From: Sorangium cellulosum So0157-2
GTDB taxonomy: Bacteria > Myxococcota_A > Polyangia > Polyangiales > Polyangiaceae
DNA length: 64,000 nt
Reading direction: 5' to 3'
Assembly (NCBI RefSeq): GCF_000418325.1
Contig: NC_021658.1
Location: 13,682,501 to 13,746,500 of the forward strand
The notes under the pieces were generated by a model. The model saw only the letters and a program-made list of their open reading frames with translations. It was not told the origin of the DNA and did not search any database. The translations under genes were made by a program, and so were the position numbers. Positions 44,014 through 53,600 of this stretch are shown piece after piece (position 1 is the first letter of the stretch; each line of letters begins with the position of its first letter).

Positions 44014-45228
44014 ATGACGTACGTGAATCATCGGTCGATGGCTGGTTGGGCCGGAGCCGCCCTCGTGGCGCTCGGCCTCTCCGTGGGGTGCGGAGACGGC
44101 TCGGGCGACCCGCAGGGCTCCGGGCAGGACGCGACGGGCTCGGGCGGGGGCGCGACGGGCTCGGGCGGGGGGGCCGCCACGTCCGGCGGCGGCGGCGCGA
44201 CGACGAGCAGCGGCGCCTCGACGAGCGACGGCGCCTCGACGAGCAGCGGCGCCTCGACGAGCAGCGGCGCCACGTCGGGCACGGGGGGCGGGGGAGGGGG
44301 CGAGCCGTCGACCGGGTTCTCGGTGCGCGGCCGCTTCCTCTACGACCGCTGCGGCGAGAAGGTGCTGCTCCGGGGCATCAACGAGATGGTCGTGTGGCTG
44401 CCGTCGGGGCCCGACGGCCTGCCGGAGTTCCAGGAGATCGCGAAGACGGGCGCCAACACGGTGCGGATCGTGTGGAATACCGAAAACACCGCGGCGGGCC
44501 TCGATACGGCCATCACGAACGCGCTCGCGCAGAAGCTCATCCCCATCGTCGAGCTGCACGACGCCACGGGCAAATGGGATGGCCTGCCGAGCCTCGTCGA
44601 CTACTGGACGGAACCGGACACCGTCGCCGTGATCAAGAAGCACGAGCAGGACCTGCTCGTCAACATCGGCAACGAGGTCGGGGACCAGGTGGACAACGCG
44701 GCGTGGGAGGCGGGCTACAAGCAGGCCATCACGAGGATGCGCGAGGCCGGCATCACGGTGCCGCTCATCATCGACGCCTCCAAGTACGGGCAGAACATCG
44801 ATCAGCTCCAGGCCGTCGGCCCAGCCCTCGTCGCGCACGATTCGAACATCATGCTCAGCGTGCACATGTGGTGGACGGACGGGAGCGGGGCCACGATCAC
44901 GAAGGAGCTGAACGAGTCCGTGGCGCTGGACCTGCCTCTGATGGTCGGGGAGTTCGCGCATCACGCCGTGTACGAGTGCGGCCAGCACCCGTTCGATTAC
45001 AAGACGCTCCTCGCCGAGAGCGTCGAGCTCGAGGTGGGGTGGCTCGCCTGGTCGTGGGGCGCCGTGAAGAACAACGACTGCAAGGACGACGGGCCGTTCG
45101 ACATGACGACCGACGGGACGTTCGCGGGGCTCACCGGCTGGGGCCGCGAGGTCGCGGTGACCGACCCGAACAGCATCCAGAACACCTCGGTGCGCCCGCA
45201 CTCCATCGAGACCGGATCGTGCAAGTAG
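44014..45228 (+). CDS. GH5 (mannanase/cellulase-type) glycosidase, lipoprotein
   Basis: 404 residues from ATG 44014, with AGGAAGGG upstream. Signal with lipobox LGLSVGCGDG, then a ~60-residue Gly/Ser/Thr linker with SSGAST repeats. The catalytic domain follows GH5 order: VLLRGINEMVVWLP, TGANTVRIVWNTE, IPIVELHDATGKWD, acid/base Glu in LLVNIGNEVGDQ, HMWWTDGSG, and the nucleophile Glu in LPLMVGEFAHHAV. It resembles the bacterial beta-mannanase subfamily (GH5_8-like). It would cleave mannan or a beta-glucan at the surface, next to a solute-binding protein gene. Confidence 0.88.
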   Translation: MTYVNHRSMAGWAGAALVALGLSVGCGDGSGDPQGSGQDATGSGGGATGSGGGAATSGGGGATTSSGASTSDGASTSSGASTSSGATSGTGGGGGGEPSTGFSVRGRFLYDRCGEKVLLRGINEMVVWLPSGPDGLPEFQEIAKTGANTVRIVWNTENTAAGLDTAITNALAQKLIPIVELHDATGKWDGLPSLVDYWTEPDTVAVIKKHEQDLLVNIGNEVGDQVDNAAWEAGYKQAITRMREAGITVPLIIDASKYGQNIDQLQAVGPALVAHDSNIMLSVHMWWTDGSGATITKELNESVALDLPLMVGEFAHHAVYECGQHPFDYKTLLAESVELEVGWLAWSWGAVKNNDCKDDGPFDMTTDGTFAGLTGWGREVAVTDPNSIQNTSVRPHSIETGSCK

Positions 45229-45247
45229 CGCTCCCTCGCCGGGCCGA

Positions 45248-46657
45248 TCAGAGCGACTTCAGGTATTCCACGAGCTCGCGCTTCTCGTTGGGATCGAGCC
45301 CGAGCGCGAATCGCTCGTCGTAGCTCCGCACGACGTCCAGCAGCGTCGCGAAGCGGCCATCGTGGTAGAAGCGACCCTTGTTCTCCCGCTTCATGAACAG
45401 CCCTCGCTCCCGGACGAAGAGCGCCGCCAGGTTCATCGTCTTGTACGAGTCGCCGGGCGCTCGGCTCGCCTGGAAATCGTCGATCCCCATCTCCGCGGGC
45501 GTGTGCAGGTTCCAGCCGGCGTCGGTCCAGAGCGGCTTGTTGTGGCAGCCCGTGCACTTCGCCTTGCCGACGAACAGCCACTTGCCGCGCTCGGCGGCCT
45601 CCTCGTGGAAGTCGACGCCGGGCACCGGCCTCGGCGCCGGGAGCGCGAGCTGGTAGAAGTGCAGCGCGGGGAGCTTCGACGTGACGAGATCGTCCTCGGG
45701 TTTGACGATCACGTTCCAGATCCCGGTGGCCGCCGCGTTCGGGTACTTCTCGGGGTCGCTGAGCCGTGGATCGAAGAAGTTCCCCCTTCCATGCATCTGG
45801 GTCACGGCGACGTACGCGTTCCAGTAGGGGACCGAGCCCCAGTTGCCGGTCCAGGTGTGCTCGTTGATTCCACCCATGTCGAAGGCGTTGGGGAGCATGG
45901 TCGCCCCGGACTTCCCGTCAGGCCGGAACGCCTTGCCATCGAGGAGCAGCTCGGCGTCGTACTTGCCCGGCCCCCAGCTGAGGAGGACCCTCCTCACGCC
46001 CTCCTCGGTGATGCCCGCGGGCACCCTCGGCAGCAGGTCGACGAGCGGCCGCAACGTCGGGGCCGAAGCGACGATGGCGCCGACGTTCAGATCGCGGTTC
46101 GCCCAGCCGTCGAGGCGCGCGCCGATGCCCGGCGCCACGGAGTCGTTGACCGTGGAGTGGCAGAAGGCGCACTGGAGGCCGATCGAGGTGAGCTCGCCGC
46201 GGCGGTCGAAGAAGCCCGTCACTCCGAGGATCGCGCCGAGCCGCAAGAGGGTCCGCGTGACGGCGGGGTCGCGGAGGTCCACCTGGCCGCGCTCGATCTG
46301 GCCCCGCAGCCCCGGCGGGAGCGCGTCCGCGTCGACCTTGAGCCCGAGCGCCAGCGCCTGCGCCGGCGTCACGTTGGCGATGCTCTCGTGCAACCGGAGC
46401 TTGCCGCCCCAGAACTGCTCGTCGCCGAAGGTGTCGAATCGAAAGATCTCCCGGCCCCGCCGGAGCAGCTGGTCCGTGTTTCGCTCCGTGAGCGCGTCGA
46501 AGTCGCTGAACCGCGCGCCGCGGGGCAGATCGTCCTCGGCGGAGGCGATGTGCTCGGTCCCTTCGCTGCGGTCGGCCGAGCTGCAGGAGAGCGCGGCCAC
46601 GCCGAGCGGAATCGCCGCTCCGACGAGCACGAATATCGTGGTGAGATGTGTCATCAT
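45248..46657 (-). CDS. Di-heme c-type cytochrome (cytochrome c peroxidase-like C-terminal half)
   Basis: 469 residues from ATG 46657 after AGAGGG. N-terminal signal/lipobox-like ALSCSSADR. Two CxxCH heme motifs: CAFCH (~residue 165) and CTGCH (~370). DALTERNTDQLLRRGREIFRFDTFGDEQFWGGKLRLHE at the N-terminus and KGRFYHDGRFATLLDVVRSYDERFALGLDPNEKRELVEYLKSL at the C-terminus mark the MauG/CCP-like fold family. Periplasmic electron transfer; peroxide or substrate specificity unknown. Its 3' end converges with the GH5 gene with a 19-bp gap. Confidence 0.85.
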   Translation of the reverse strand: MMTHLTTIFVLVGAAIPLGVAALSCSSADRSEGTEHIASAEDDLPRGARFSDFDALTERNTDQLLRRGREIFRFDTFGDEQFWGGKLRLHESIANVTPAQALALGLKVDADALPPGLRGQIERGQVDLRDPAVTRTLLRLGAILGVTGFFDRRGELTSIGLQCAFCHSTVNDSVAPGIGARLDGWANRDLNVGAIVASAPTLRPLVDLLPRVPAGITEEGVRRVLLSWGPGKYDAELLLDGKAFRPDGKSGATMLPNAFDMGGINEHTWTGNWGSVPYWNAYVAVTQMHGRGNFFDPRLSDPEKYPNAAATGIWNVIVKPEDDLVTSKLPALHFYQLALPAPRPVPGVDFHEEAAERGKWLFVGKAKCTGCHNKPLWTDAGWNLHTPAEMGIDDFQASRAPGDSYKTMNLAALFVRERGLFMKRENKGRFYHDGRFATLLDVVRSYDERFALGLDPNEKRELVEYLKSL

Positions 46658-47154
46658 GGCAAGCCCTCTTCGAACTCCTCGCGTCATGCTGGGAATCCAA
46701 GGGTGATGTGTGCCTGCGTTGCTGGGCAAGTAAGAGATTTCATGATGGTCTCATCGGGTGAGCGGCTCACGCGAAGATCGCCGGCGTCGGCAGGCGTCGA
46801 GCGCCCGAGAACCCATCGCGCTCGTGGGCGAGCATTCCTGTTCATGGCGGCTGATTCCTGTTCATGGCGACCGCGGAGTTGCCGAGATCCGGAGCTCGCG
46901 ACGACGCCGTGGGCGATGGCGCGCCGTGCGCCTCGCACACAACGTTCTTCCTCGGGGGCCCGTGGGTGGCTGGAAGCCGTCTGCGACGGATTCCGGCGTG
47001 TTGACGGCGTTACGAGGGCCGGGCGAGACCACCGCGTCTTGCGGCTCGGCGGCGGGCCGCGGGGGCTGCACGTCGAGCTCTGCTTCGCGCCCCGCAGGCG
47101 CAGCTCTGGGCGCGGTCTGCCGCCGCGCCCAGAGCGGTCGACAGCACCGATATG
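46658..47154. other. Intergenic spacer, possibly containing decayed coding sequence
   Basis: 497 bp between the cytochrome and DUF5615 genes. A 16-bp direct repeat, ATTCCTGTTCATGGCG, occurs twice (46837-46869). Plus-strand frames from 46980 read in part as Arg-rich (RVLRLGGGPRGLHVELCFAP), which could be a worn remnant of a gene, but no family is recognised. Nothing else supported. Confidence 0.35.
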
Positions 47155-47541
47155 TTAGCCGGGTCCTTCCCGCCGTCGTCGAACTGGAAGAATCCTGACC
47201 CGTGAGGATGCCCCATCGAGCGAAACGATCGCACCGCGGTCGAGCTCCTCGGCATACTGGCGTAGGAGGCCGACAACATCGGCGCCGATGGCGCTCGGGA
47301 GTAGATCCAGCGTTCGGACTTGCAGGACGCTGGGGCCGTTAGCGCCCGTGGTGGCAATGAGGATGCTGAAGTCGAGATCGTGTGTAAAGACGACATAGCC
47401 GCGCTCGCGCGCCCACGCCATCAGCTCTCGATCCGGCGATCGAGGGTCACCTACTTCAGACCAGTGGACAGACTCGAACCCAGCGTCAGCGAGGAATGAC
47501 ACCCAGGTCGGCGACAGGTTCATGTCCACCAGCAGCTTCAT
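47155..47541 (-). CDS. DUF5615 PIN-like toxin
   Basis: 128 residues from ATG 47541 (MKLLVDMNLSPTWVSFLADAG). DUF5615/Mut7-C-like fold: LLVDMNLS at the start (first catalytic Asp), then DRELMAWARERGYVVFTHDLDF (Asp pair) and VLQVRTLDLLP. This family is the usual toxin partner of DUF433. The upstream DUF433 gene overlaps it by 4 bp (ATGA at 47538-47541). Both genes look intact. The toxin is presumably an RNase acting when the antitoxin is depleted. Confidence 0.88.
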   Translation of the reverse strand: MKLLVDMNLSPTWVSFLADAGFESVHWSEVGDPRSPDRELMAWARERGYVVFTHDLDFSILIATTGANGPSVLQVRTLDLLPSAIGADVVGLLRQYAEELDRGAIVSLDGASSRVRILPVRRRREGPG

Positions 47542-47786
47542 GACGCCTTCAGCGGAAGCTCGACCTCCTCCGTGCGCCAGGCTGCATACGAGAGTGCCGC
47601 CAGCACATCCTCCTTCTCAAGATACGGGTAGAGTTCGAGCACCTTCTCAATCGAATGTCCGGCTGCCAGCAGTCCTACGATGGTGCCCACCGTGACCCTC
47701 ATCCCCCGGATGCACGGGCGGCCTCCCATCACGGCAGCGTCCTGAGTGATTCTTGCGAGCAGCTCCGTCGCCATGCGCTTGAGCAT
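47538..47786 (-). CDS. DUF433 antitoxin
   Basis: 82 residues from ATG 47786, with GAGGATGGGGT upstream; ATG 47774 is an alternative. The DUF433 pattern is plain: ITQDAAVMGGRPCIRGMRVTVGTIVGLLAAGHSIEKVLELYPYLEKEDVLAALSYA. The helix-turn-helix-like core should bind its own promoter. It precedes the DUF5615 toxin gene in the standard two-gene order. Confidence 0.92.
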   Translation of the reverse strand: MLKRMATELLARITQDAAVMGGRPCIRGMRVTVGTIVGLLAAGHSIEKVLELYPYLEKEDVLAALSYAAWRTEEVELPLKAS

Positions 47787-48297
47787 ACCCCATCCTCGGC
47801 CATCTGGCACCGATCCGGCTCGTTCCCTCGGAGAGACGCGTGATTCACCGGACCGCCGAGCCGGGCGACCTTTCGGGTGGGCTTGGCTGCCAGGATGCCG
47901 CGCGAGCCCCTCCGGTCCGCCGGCAGACGTCAGCGGCCGGCTCACTCAGCGCAACCGTGGCGCATGGCTATCTCCGTATTCTCGCGTGTAGGCCGTTCAT
48001 CGTTGCGACATATCTTCATGTTCCAGCAGATCGGTCGGTCGTCACCGATGCCGAGCGGGCGAAGGCGGCGCCCGAGGTGGTCGTGCTCTCGGCATGGCGC
48101 ACGGGAGCGCGTGCTCGGTCGCTACGCCGGGTCGGGCGAGCTCCGCCAGCGGCTCGCGACGAGCCACCTGCTCCGCGCCCATCGCACCTGATGAGCTCGA
48201 AATGACCTCCGCGGCCGCCCCCCGGACCGCGAACCGTGGTGTAATGGCCGCGCTCACCCCCCGGGCAGCGACTTCTGCCTTCCGGGGACGACCCGCG
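47787..48297. other. Intergenic spacer with possible C-terminal gene remnant
   Basis: 511 bp between the DUF433 antitoxin and the regulatory island. A plus-strand piece at about 48090-48190 ends in RYAGSGELRQRLATSHLLRA with a stop at 48188-48190, and may be the worn C-terminus of some gene (upstream part in another frame). No family recognised. The last ~100 bp lead into the HATPase gene. Confidence 0.4.
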
Positions 48298-49332
48298 GTG
48301 CCCCCCTTGAGCGATTCAGCCCCGAAAGCGACCATCGCCGTGCTCGAGCGGAACCGGGTCGTCGGCCAGCGGATCGCGCGCGTCATGTCGGCCGCGGCCG
48401 GCATGCAGGACGTGCCCGTCGCCGGCGATCCGGACGAGCTGCGCGCGCGGCTGTCCGAGCGGCCCCTGCTGCTCGGCTGCGACGCCGCCGACCTCGACCT
48501 CGCGCTCGAGTGGGCGGCCGAGCGCTACCCGAGCATGCACCTCGTCGTGTGGACCTCCGGCAGCACCGACGCGGTCCTCCGCGCCGCCCTCAAGGAGCCG
48601 CGGCTCTCCAGCATCGTCGGCTGGCCGAGCTTCGCGTCCATGCCCCGGCCGTGGGAGATCTCGCTCGCCGTCCGCCGCATCCTCAAGCCGCTCGCGCTCC
48701 CGCCCCGCCTCGCCGACCTGCTCTCCTGGGGCGCCACCATCGTGAAATGGCGCCCCCGCACGAGCGAGGACCGCGACCGCACCGTCGGCGAGGTGGCGCA
48801 CTGGGCCGAGCGCGCCGGCGCCCCCGCGCGCGTCGCCGAGCGGCTCGCCGCGCTCGCCCACGAGCTGCTCATGAACGCGATGTACGACGCGCCCGTCGAT
48901 GGCCGCGGCCGCCCGCGCTACACGCACGACCGGCGGTCCGACATCGTGCTCGAGGAGAACGAGATCCCCACGCTGCGGCTCGGCACCGACGGCGCCCACA
49001 TCGCGCTCCAGGCCCACGATCCGTTCGGCGGCCTGAGGCGCCACCACGTCTTCGAGGGCATCACGCGCGGCCTGAGCGCCCGCGGCGCGGACGCGGCGCG
49101 CGCCGCCGTGCTCGACACCTCGCGCGGCGGCGCCGGCCTCGGCATGCTCAAGATCTACGCGGCCGGCGCGGTGCTGGTCATCGACGTCTCGCCCACCGCC
49201 TCGACCCTGGTCACGTCGTTCTGGGACCTCGACGTGAACCCGCGCGAGTTCCGCTCCCTGCCGGCGTCCATCCACTTCTTCGAGCGCTCCACCACCCCGG
49301 CGGTGGAGACGCTGGAGCCGACCGGGTGGTAG
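48298..49332 (+). CDS. Pseudo-receiver plus HATPase_c protein (RsbT/RsbW-like ATPase)
   Basis: About 344 residues from GTG 48298; ATG 48202 and 48244 are in-frame alternatives. The N-terminal ~140 residues (ATIAVLERNRVVGQRIARVM ... LLLGCDAADLDLALEWAAERYP) look like a receiver fold lacking a clear phospho-acceptor Asp. The C-terminal domain has Bergerat-fold boxes: N-box HELLMNAMYDAP, G1 DPFGG and G2 SRGGAGLGMLKIY. This suggests an anti-sigma or switch kinase type ATPase. It heads the run of partner-switching genes, 48 bp before the phosphatase gene. Confidence 0.75.
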   Translation: MPPLSDSAPKATIAVLERNRVVGQRIARVMSAAAGMQDVPVAGDPDELRARLSERPLLLGCDAADLDLALEWAAERYPSMHLVVWTSGSTDAVLRAALKEPRLSSIVGWPSFASMPRPWEISLAVRRILKPLALPPRLADLLSWGATIVKWRPRTSEDRDRTVGEVAHWAERAGAPARVAERLAALAHELLMNAMYDAPVDGRGRPRYTHDRRSDIVLEENEIPTLRLGTDGAHIALQAHDPFGGLRRHHVFEGITRGLSARGADAARAAVLDTSRGGAGLGMLKIYAAGAVLVIDVSPTASTLVTSFWDLDVNPREFRSLPASIHFFERSTTPAVETLEPTGW

Positions 49333-49380
49333 CGCGCCGGCCCGCCGCGCGCCCAGGAGAGCCCCGCCGAGGCGGACGCC

Positions 49381-50634
49381 ATGGCTGAGATCGATCCGCT
49401 CCTCGCGCGGCAGCTCCGGCGCCTCGGCCTGGAGGACCTGAGCGAGCCGCCCGACCGGGAGACCTGGCAGAAGGTCGTCGCGCGCATCAGCGAGCACTAC
49501 CGCCACGTCGCCGACGACCGGAGCCTGCTCACCCGCTCGCTCGACCTCTCCACGAACGAGATGGGCGCGCTCCACCGCAAGCTGCAGGCGGAGCGGGACC
49601 GCCTCCGCAGCGTCGTCGTCGCGATCGGCGACGCGCTGACCATCTTCCACGACGCCGCGAGCTCGCAGGTCGAGCCGGCGCGGCCGCTCGACGTCGACTC
49701 GACCATCTCGATGGCCAAGCGGCGCTTCGCGGCCAAGCTGAGCGATCTCCTCTCCCTGAGCGGCGCGGCGCCGGGCGGCGACGCCCCCGGCGCGCCCCCG
49801 GCGAGCGACGCGGACGAGGCGATCCACGAGGTCCGCGTCCAGCTCGTCGCGCTCGGCGACCGGCTGGTGCAGCTGCTCCACGACACCGCCGAGCGGGCGT
49901 CGCTGAAGAAGCAGCTCGAGGTCGCGCGCGCCGTCCAGCAGATGCTCGTGCCGAGCGACGACGTGATCGAGCGGCGCTCGCTGCGGCTCGCCAGCCACTT
50001 CCAGCCCGCGGCGGAGTGCGGCGGGGACTGGTGGACCTTCCACGACCTGCCGGACGGCAAGCTGCTCACGGTCATCGGCGACGTGACCGGGCACGGCATC
50101 TCCTCGGCGATCATCACCGGGGCGGCGAAGGCCGCGTGCGACGTCGCGCGCACGTTCGTGCGGGAGGAGCTCAGCGCCGCGCAGCTGCTCCGGCTGATGA
50201 ACTGCTCGATCTTCGAGGCGGGGAAGCAGAAGTACCTGATGACCTGCGCGGCGTGCATCTTCGATCCGGAGGCGCGCACGCTGACCCTCGCGAACGCCGG
50301 CCACCCGTTCCCGTACCTCGTGAGGAACAACACCGTCCGCCAGCTCGCCGCGCAGGGCTCGCCGCTCGGGGCGGCGAGCTCGGCCGAGTACGCGTCCAGC
50401 ACCGTGCACCTGGAGGGCGGCGACGCCCTCCTCTGGTTCACCGACGGCGTGACCGAGTGCGAGAACGCGTCGAGCGAGCAGTTCACCGAGAAGCGGCTGC
50501 GCGCGCTGTTCCAGAGCGTCGCCACGTACGCGCCCGAGGAGGCGCGGGACGCGATCGTCGCGGCGGTCTCGAGGTTCCGCGGCGAGCGATCCCTCGACGA
50601 CGACATGACGCTCGTCGTGGCCCGCGTGCTGTAG
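49381..50634 (+). CDS. SpoIIE/RsbU-type PP2C serine phosphatase
   Basis: 417 residues from ATG 49381. The N-terminal ~180 residues are helical (LHRKLQAERDRLRSVVVAIGDALTIFHD), presumably a coiled-coil signal relay. PP2C_SIG domain from ~residue 175: RAVQQMLVPSDDVIERRSL, FQPAAECGGDWWTFHDL, VIGDVTGHGISSAII, ANAGHPFPYLV, LLWFTDGVTECENA and LDDDMTLVV carry the metal-binding Asp residues. Such phosphatases dephosphorylate STAS proteins. Immediately followed by the FIST-STAS gene (20-bp gap), so likely co-transcribed with it. Confidence 0.93.
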   Translation: MAEIDPLLARQLRRLGLEDLSEPPDRETWQKVVARISEHYRHVADDRSLLTRSLDLSTNEMGALHRKLQAERDRLRSVVVAIGDALTIFHDAASSQVEPARPLDVDSTISMAKRRFAAKLSDLLSLSGAAPGGDAPGAPPASDADEAIHEVRVQLVALGDRLVQLLHDTAERASLKKQLEVARAVQQMLVPSDDVIERRSLRLASHFQPAAECGGDWWTFHDLPDGKLLTVIGDVTGHGISSAIITGAAKAACDVARTFVREELSAAQLLRLMNCSIFEAGKQKYLMTCAACIFDPEARTLTLANAGHPFPYLVRNNTVRQLAAQGSPLGAASSAEYASSTVHLEGGDALLWFTDGVTECENASSEQFTEKRLRALFQSVATYAPEEARDAIVAAVSRFRGERSLDDDMTLVVARVL

Positions 50635-50653
50635 CCTGGGGGCGACGAGCCCC

Positions 50654-53600
50654 ATGATCCTCGAGACGTTCCACTACGATCGCGACACCCAGAGGTGGTC
50701 GGTGCGGGTGCTGCCCGTGCTCGACAGCGACCGGACGCTGGTGCTGGTGTTCGGTGCGCCCGAGTTCCTCGACGATCCGGGGGCGATCCGCGAGCTGCGG
50801 CGTGCGTACCCGCGGTCGCACATGGTGGGGTGCTCGAGCGCGGGGGAGATCGCGGGCACGGCGGTGCGGGACGGGACGCTGTCGGTGGCGGTGGCGCGGT
50901 TCGAGCGCACGACGCTGTCGGCGGCGCAGGTGGAGGTGGCGAGCGCGTCGGAGTCGTTCGCGGCGGGGCAGGCGCTGGCGCGTAAGCTGGACCGGCCGGG
51001 GCTGCGCGGGGTGCTCGTGCTGTCGGAGGGGCTCGGGGTGAACGGCAGCCAGCTGGTGGCGGGGCTGAACGCGGTGCTGCCCGAGTCGGTGGTGGTGACG
51101 GGGGGGCTATCGGGGGACGGGACGCGGTTTCAGCGGACGTGGGTGTGCGTCGGGGACACGGTGCGCAGCGGGCTCGTGGCGGCGGTGGGGCTGTACGGCG
51201 AGCACGTGGTGATCCAGCACGGGTCCAAGGGCGGGTGGGACAAGTTCGGGCCGGAGCGGGTGGTGACGCGCTCGGCGGGGAACGTGCTGTACGAGGTCGA
51301 CGGCAAGCCGGCGCTGTCGCTGTACAAGGAGTACCTCGGGGACAAGGCGGCGGAGCTGCCTGCGTCGGCGCTGCTGTTCCCGCTGGCGCTGCGCGCGACG
51401 GCGCGGGACGAGAAGTTCTTGGTCCGCACGGTGCTGGCGGTGGACCACGAGCGGCAGTCGATGACGTTCGCGGGGGACGTGCCGGAGGGCCACCTCGTGC
51501 AGCTGATGAAGGCGGACTTCGAGCGGCTGGTCGGGGGCGCGGAGGACGCGGCGCGGGCGGCGAGCGAGGCGGCGGCGGCGGGCGAGGGGGCGCTTGCGAT
51601 CGCGATCAGCTGCGTGGGGCGGCGGATCGTGCTTGGCGACCGGACGGAGGAGGAGGTCGAGGCGGTGCTGGACGTGCTGCCGCGGGGCACGCAGGTGACG
51701 GGGTTCTACTCGTACGGGGAGATCTCGCCCTACGCCGCCGGCCACTGCGACCTGCACAACCAGACCATGACCCTCACCGTCCTCTCCGAGGCCCTCACCC
51801 CGGACCTGCACAACCAGACCATGACCCTCACCGTCCTCTCCGAGGCCCTCACCCCGGTGCCGCGGAGCCACGGCGCCGCGCCGGGGACGCTGCGCGCGGC
51901 GCGCGACGGCGGCGAGGAGGCGCGGCCGCTCGGCCGGGCGGCGCGGCCGCTCGTCGAGGAAGCGCGGCCGCTCGTCGAGCAGGCGCGGTCGACCGGCGAC
52001 GAGGCGCGGCCGACCGTCCGCGTGCCGCCGAACGGCCAGCGGACGGCGCGCCCGCGCATCCCGGGGCCGCCGTCGGGGCCGCTGCTCGCCGGGCCGCGTT
52101 CGGGGCCGCTGCTCGCCGGGGCGCGCTCGGAGCCGGTCTCGTCGGGGCGCCTGCCCACCACGGTGGACCGGCCGTCGCCCTCCTCCTGGTCGCCGCGCGC
52201 CGCGCCGGCGCGGATCGTGCCGCCCGCCGGCGCCGCCGGCCGCCTCGACGGCCTCGCGTTCGACCGGCAGAGGATCGGCGACGTCCTCGTCGTCCGGCTC
52301 GCCGGGCGCATGACCGAGTCGTTCAAGGGGGCGGCGCTCGCCCGGGAGCTCGACGGCAAGGTCCTGCTCGACCTCGCCGGCGTCGAGCGGATCACGTCGT
52401 TCGGCGTGCGCGAGTGGCTCCAGATGATCCAGGCGGCGCAGCCCCGCCTCCGCGCCCTCTACCTCGCGCGCTGCTCCGAGCCGGTCGTCAACCAGCTCAG
52501 CATGATCCGCAGGTTCGCGGGGAACGGGCAGGTCGTCTCGTTCTACGCGCCCTACTGCTGCGAGTCGTGCGGCGCCCAGTTCGAGCGGCTCGTCGACTGC
52601 GCCCACGACGCGGCCTCGCTCGCCGAGGGAAAGCCCCCCGAGGCGGTGTGCCCGCGCTGCCGCGGCGCCGGCGCCTTCGACGACGACGCGGCGACCTACT
52701 TCGGGTTCGTCGCCCAGCACGGCGCCGGCGCCATCCCGCCGGAGGTGCGGGAGATCCTCCTCGAGCTCGAGAAGGGCGACGAGCCGGCCGCCGGCGACGC
52801 GGTGGAGAAGTCCGTCGAGGGGCGCGTCACGCGGGTCAAGGTGGGGAGCAAGCTGACCGCCTCGCTCCGCTGGAGCCGCATCATCGACGGCCTCGAGGGG
52901 CAGGTCGTCTTCGACCTGAGCAGCGCCCCCGGGGTCACCGCCGACGGCGCGGCGCGCTTCGAGTCGGCGCTCCGCAAGCTCGACGGCGCCGTCGAGGCGG
53001 TCCGCATCGAGGGCTGTCCCCGGCTGCTCGCCGAGCGCATGGCGAGCCCCTCGTGGCCCGAGCTCGCGCGGCTCGCCTCCGCGGTCGTCGAGGGCCGCTG
53101 CGCGTCCTGCGGCGCGGTCCGCGCCGCGCTCGTCGAGGTCGACAAGCACGATGTCCTGCTCCGCGGCGGCCACGATCCGCGCGTCGCCTGCAAGCGCTGC
53201 AACACGCCGCTCACCTTCGACGACGGCGCCCGCGCGCTGCTGTCGCTGCTCGGTGCCCGCGCGACGCGCCCCCCCTCGGCCCCGCCGCCGGCGAGCGCCC
53301 CGCCGCCGCCGGGCGCCTCGCCGCCGCCGGGCGCCCTGCCCCCGGCGAGCGCCTCGCCGCCGCGGCCGGCCGTCCCCGCGGCGGCGCAGCCCCGCGCGGG
53401 CGCCAGCGCGGCCTTCGTCGCGCTGCTCGCCGGGGTGGCGATCGTGGCCGCCGGCTTCGCGGTCTGGCGCAGCGGCGCGCGCCCCGCCGAGGCGCCGCCG
53501 GCGCCCGCCCCGGCGCCCGCGGTCTCGGTGGTGCCCACGGCCCCGGCGGCGCCCGCGACGGACCCGCGCGCGCCGGCGCCCTCGGCCAGCGCCCGGGCGC

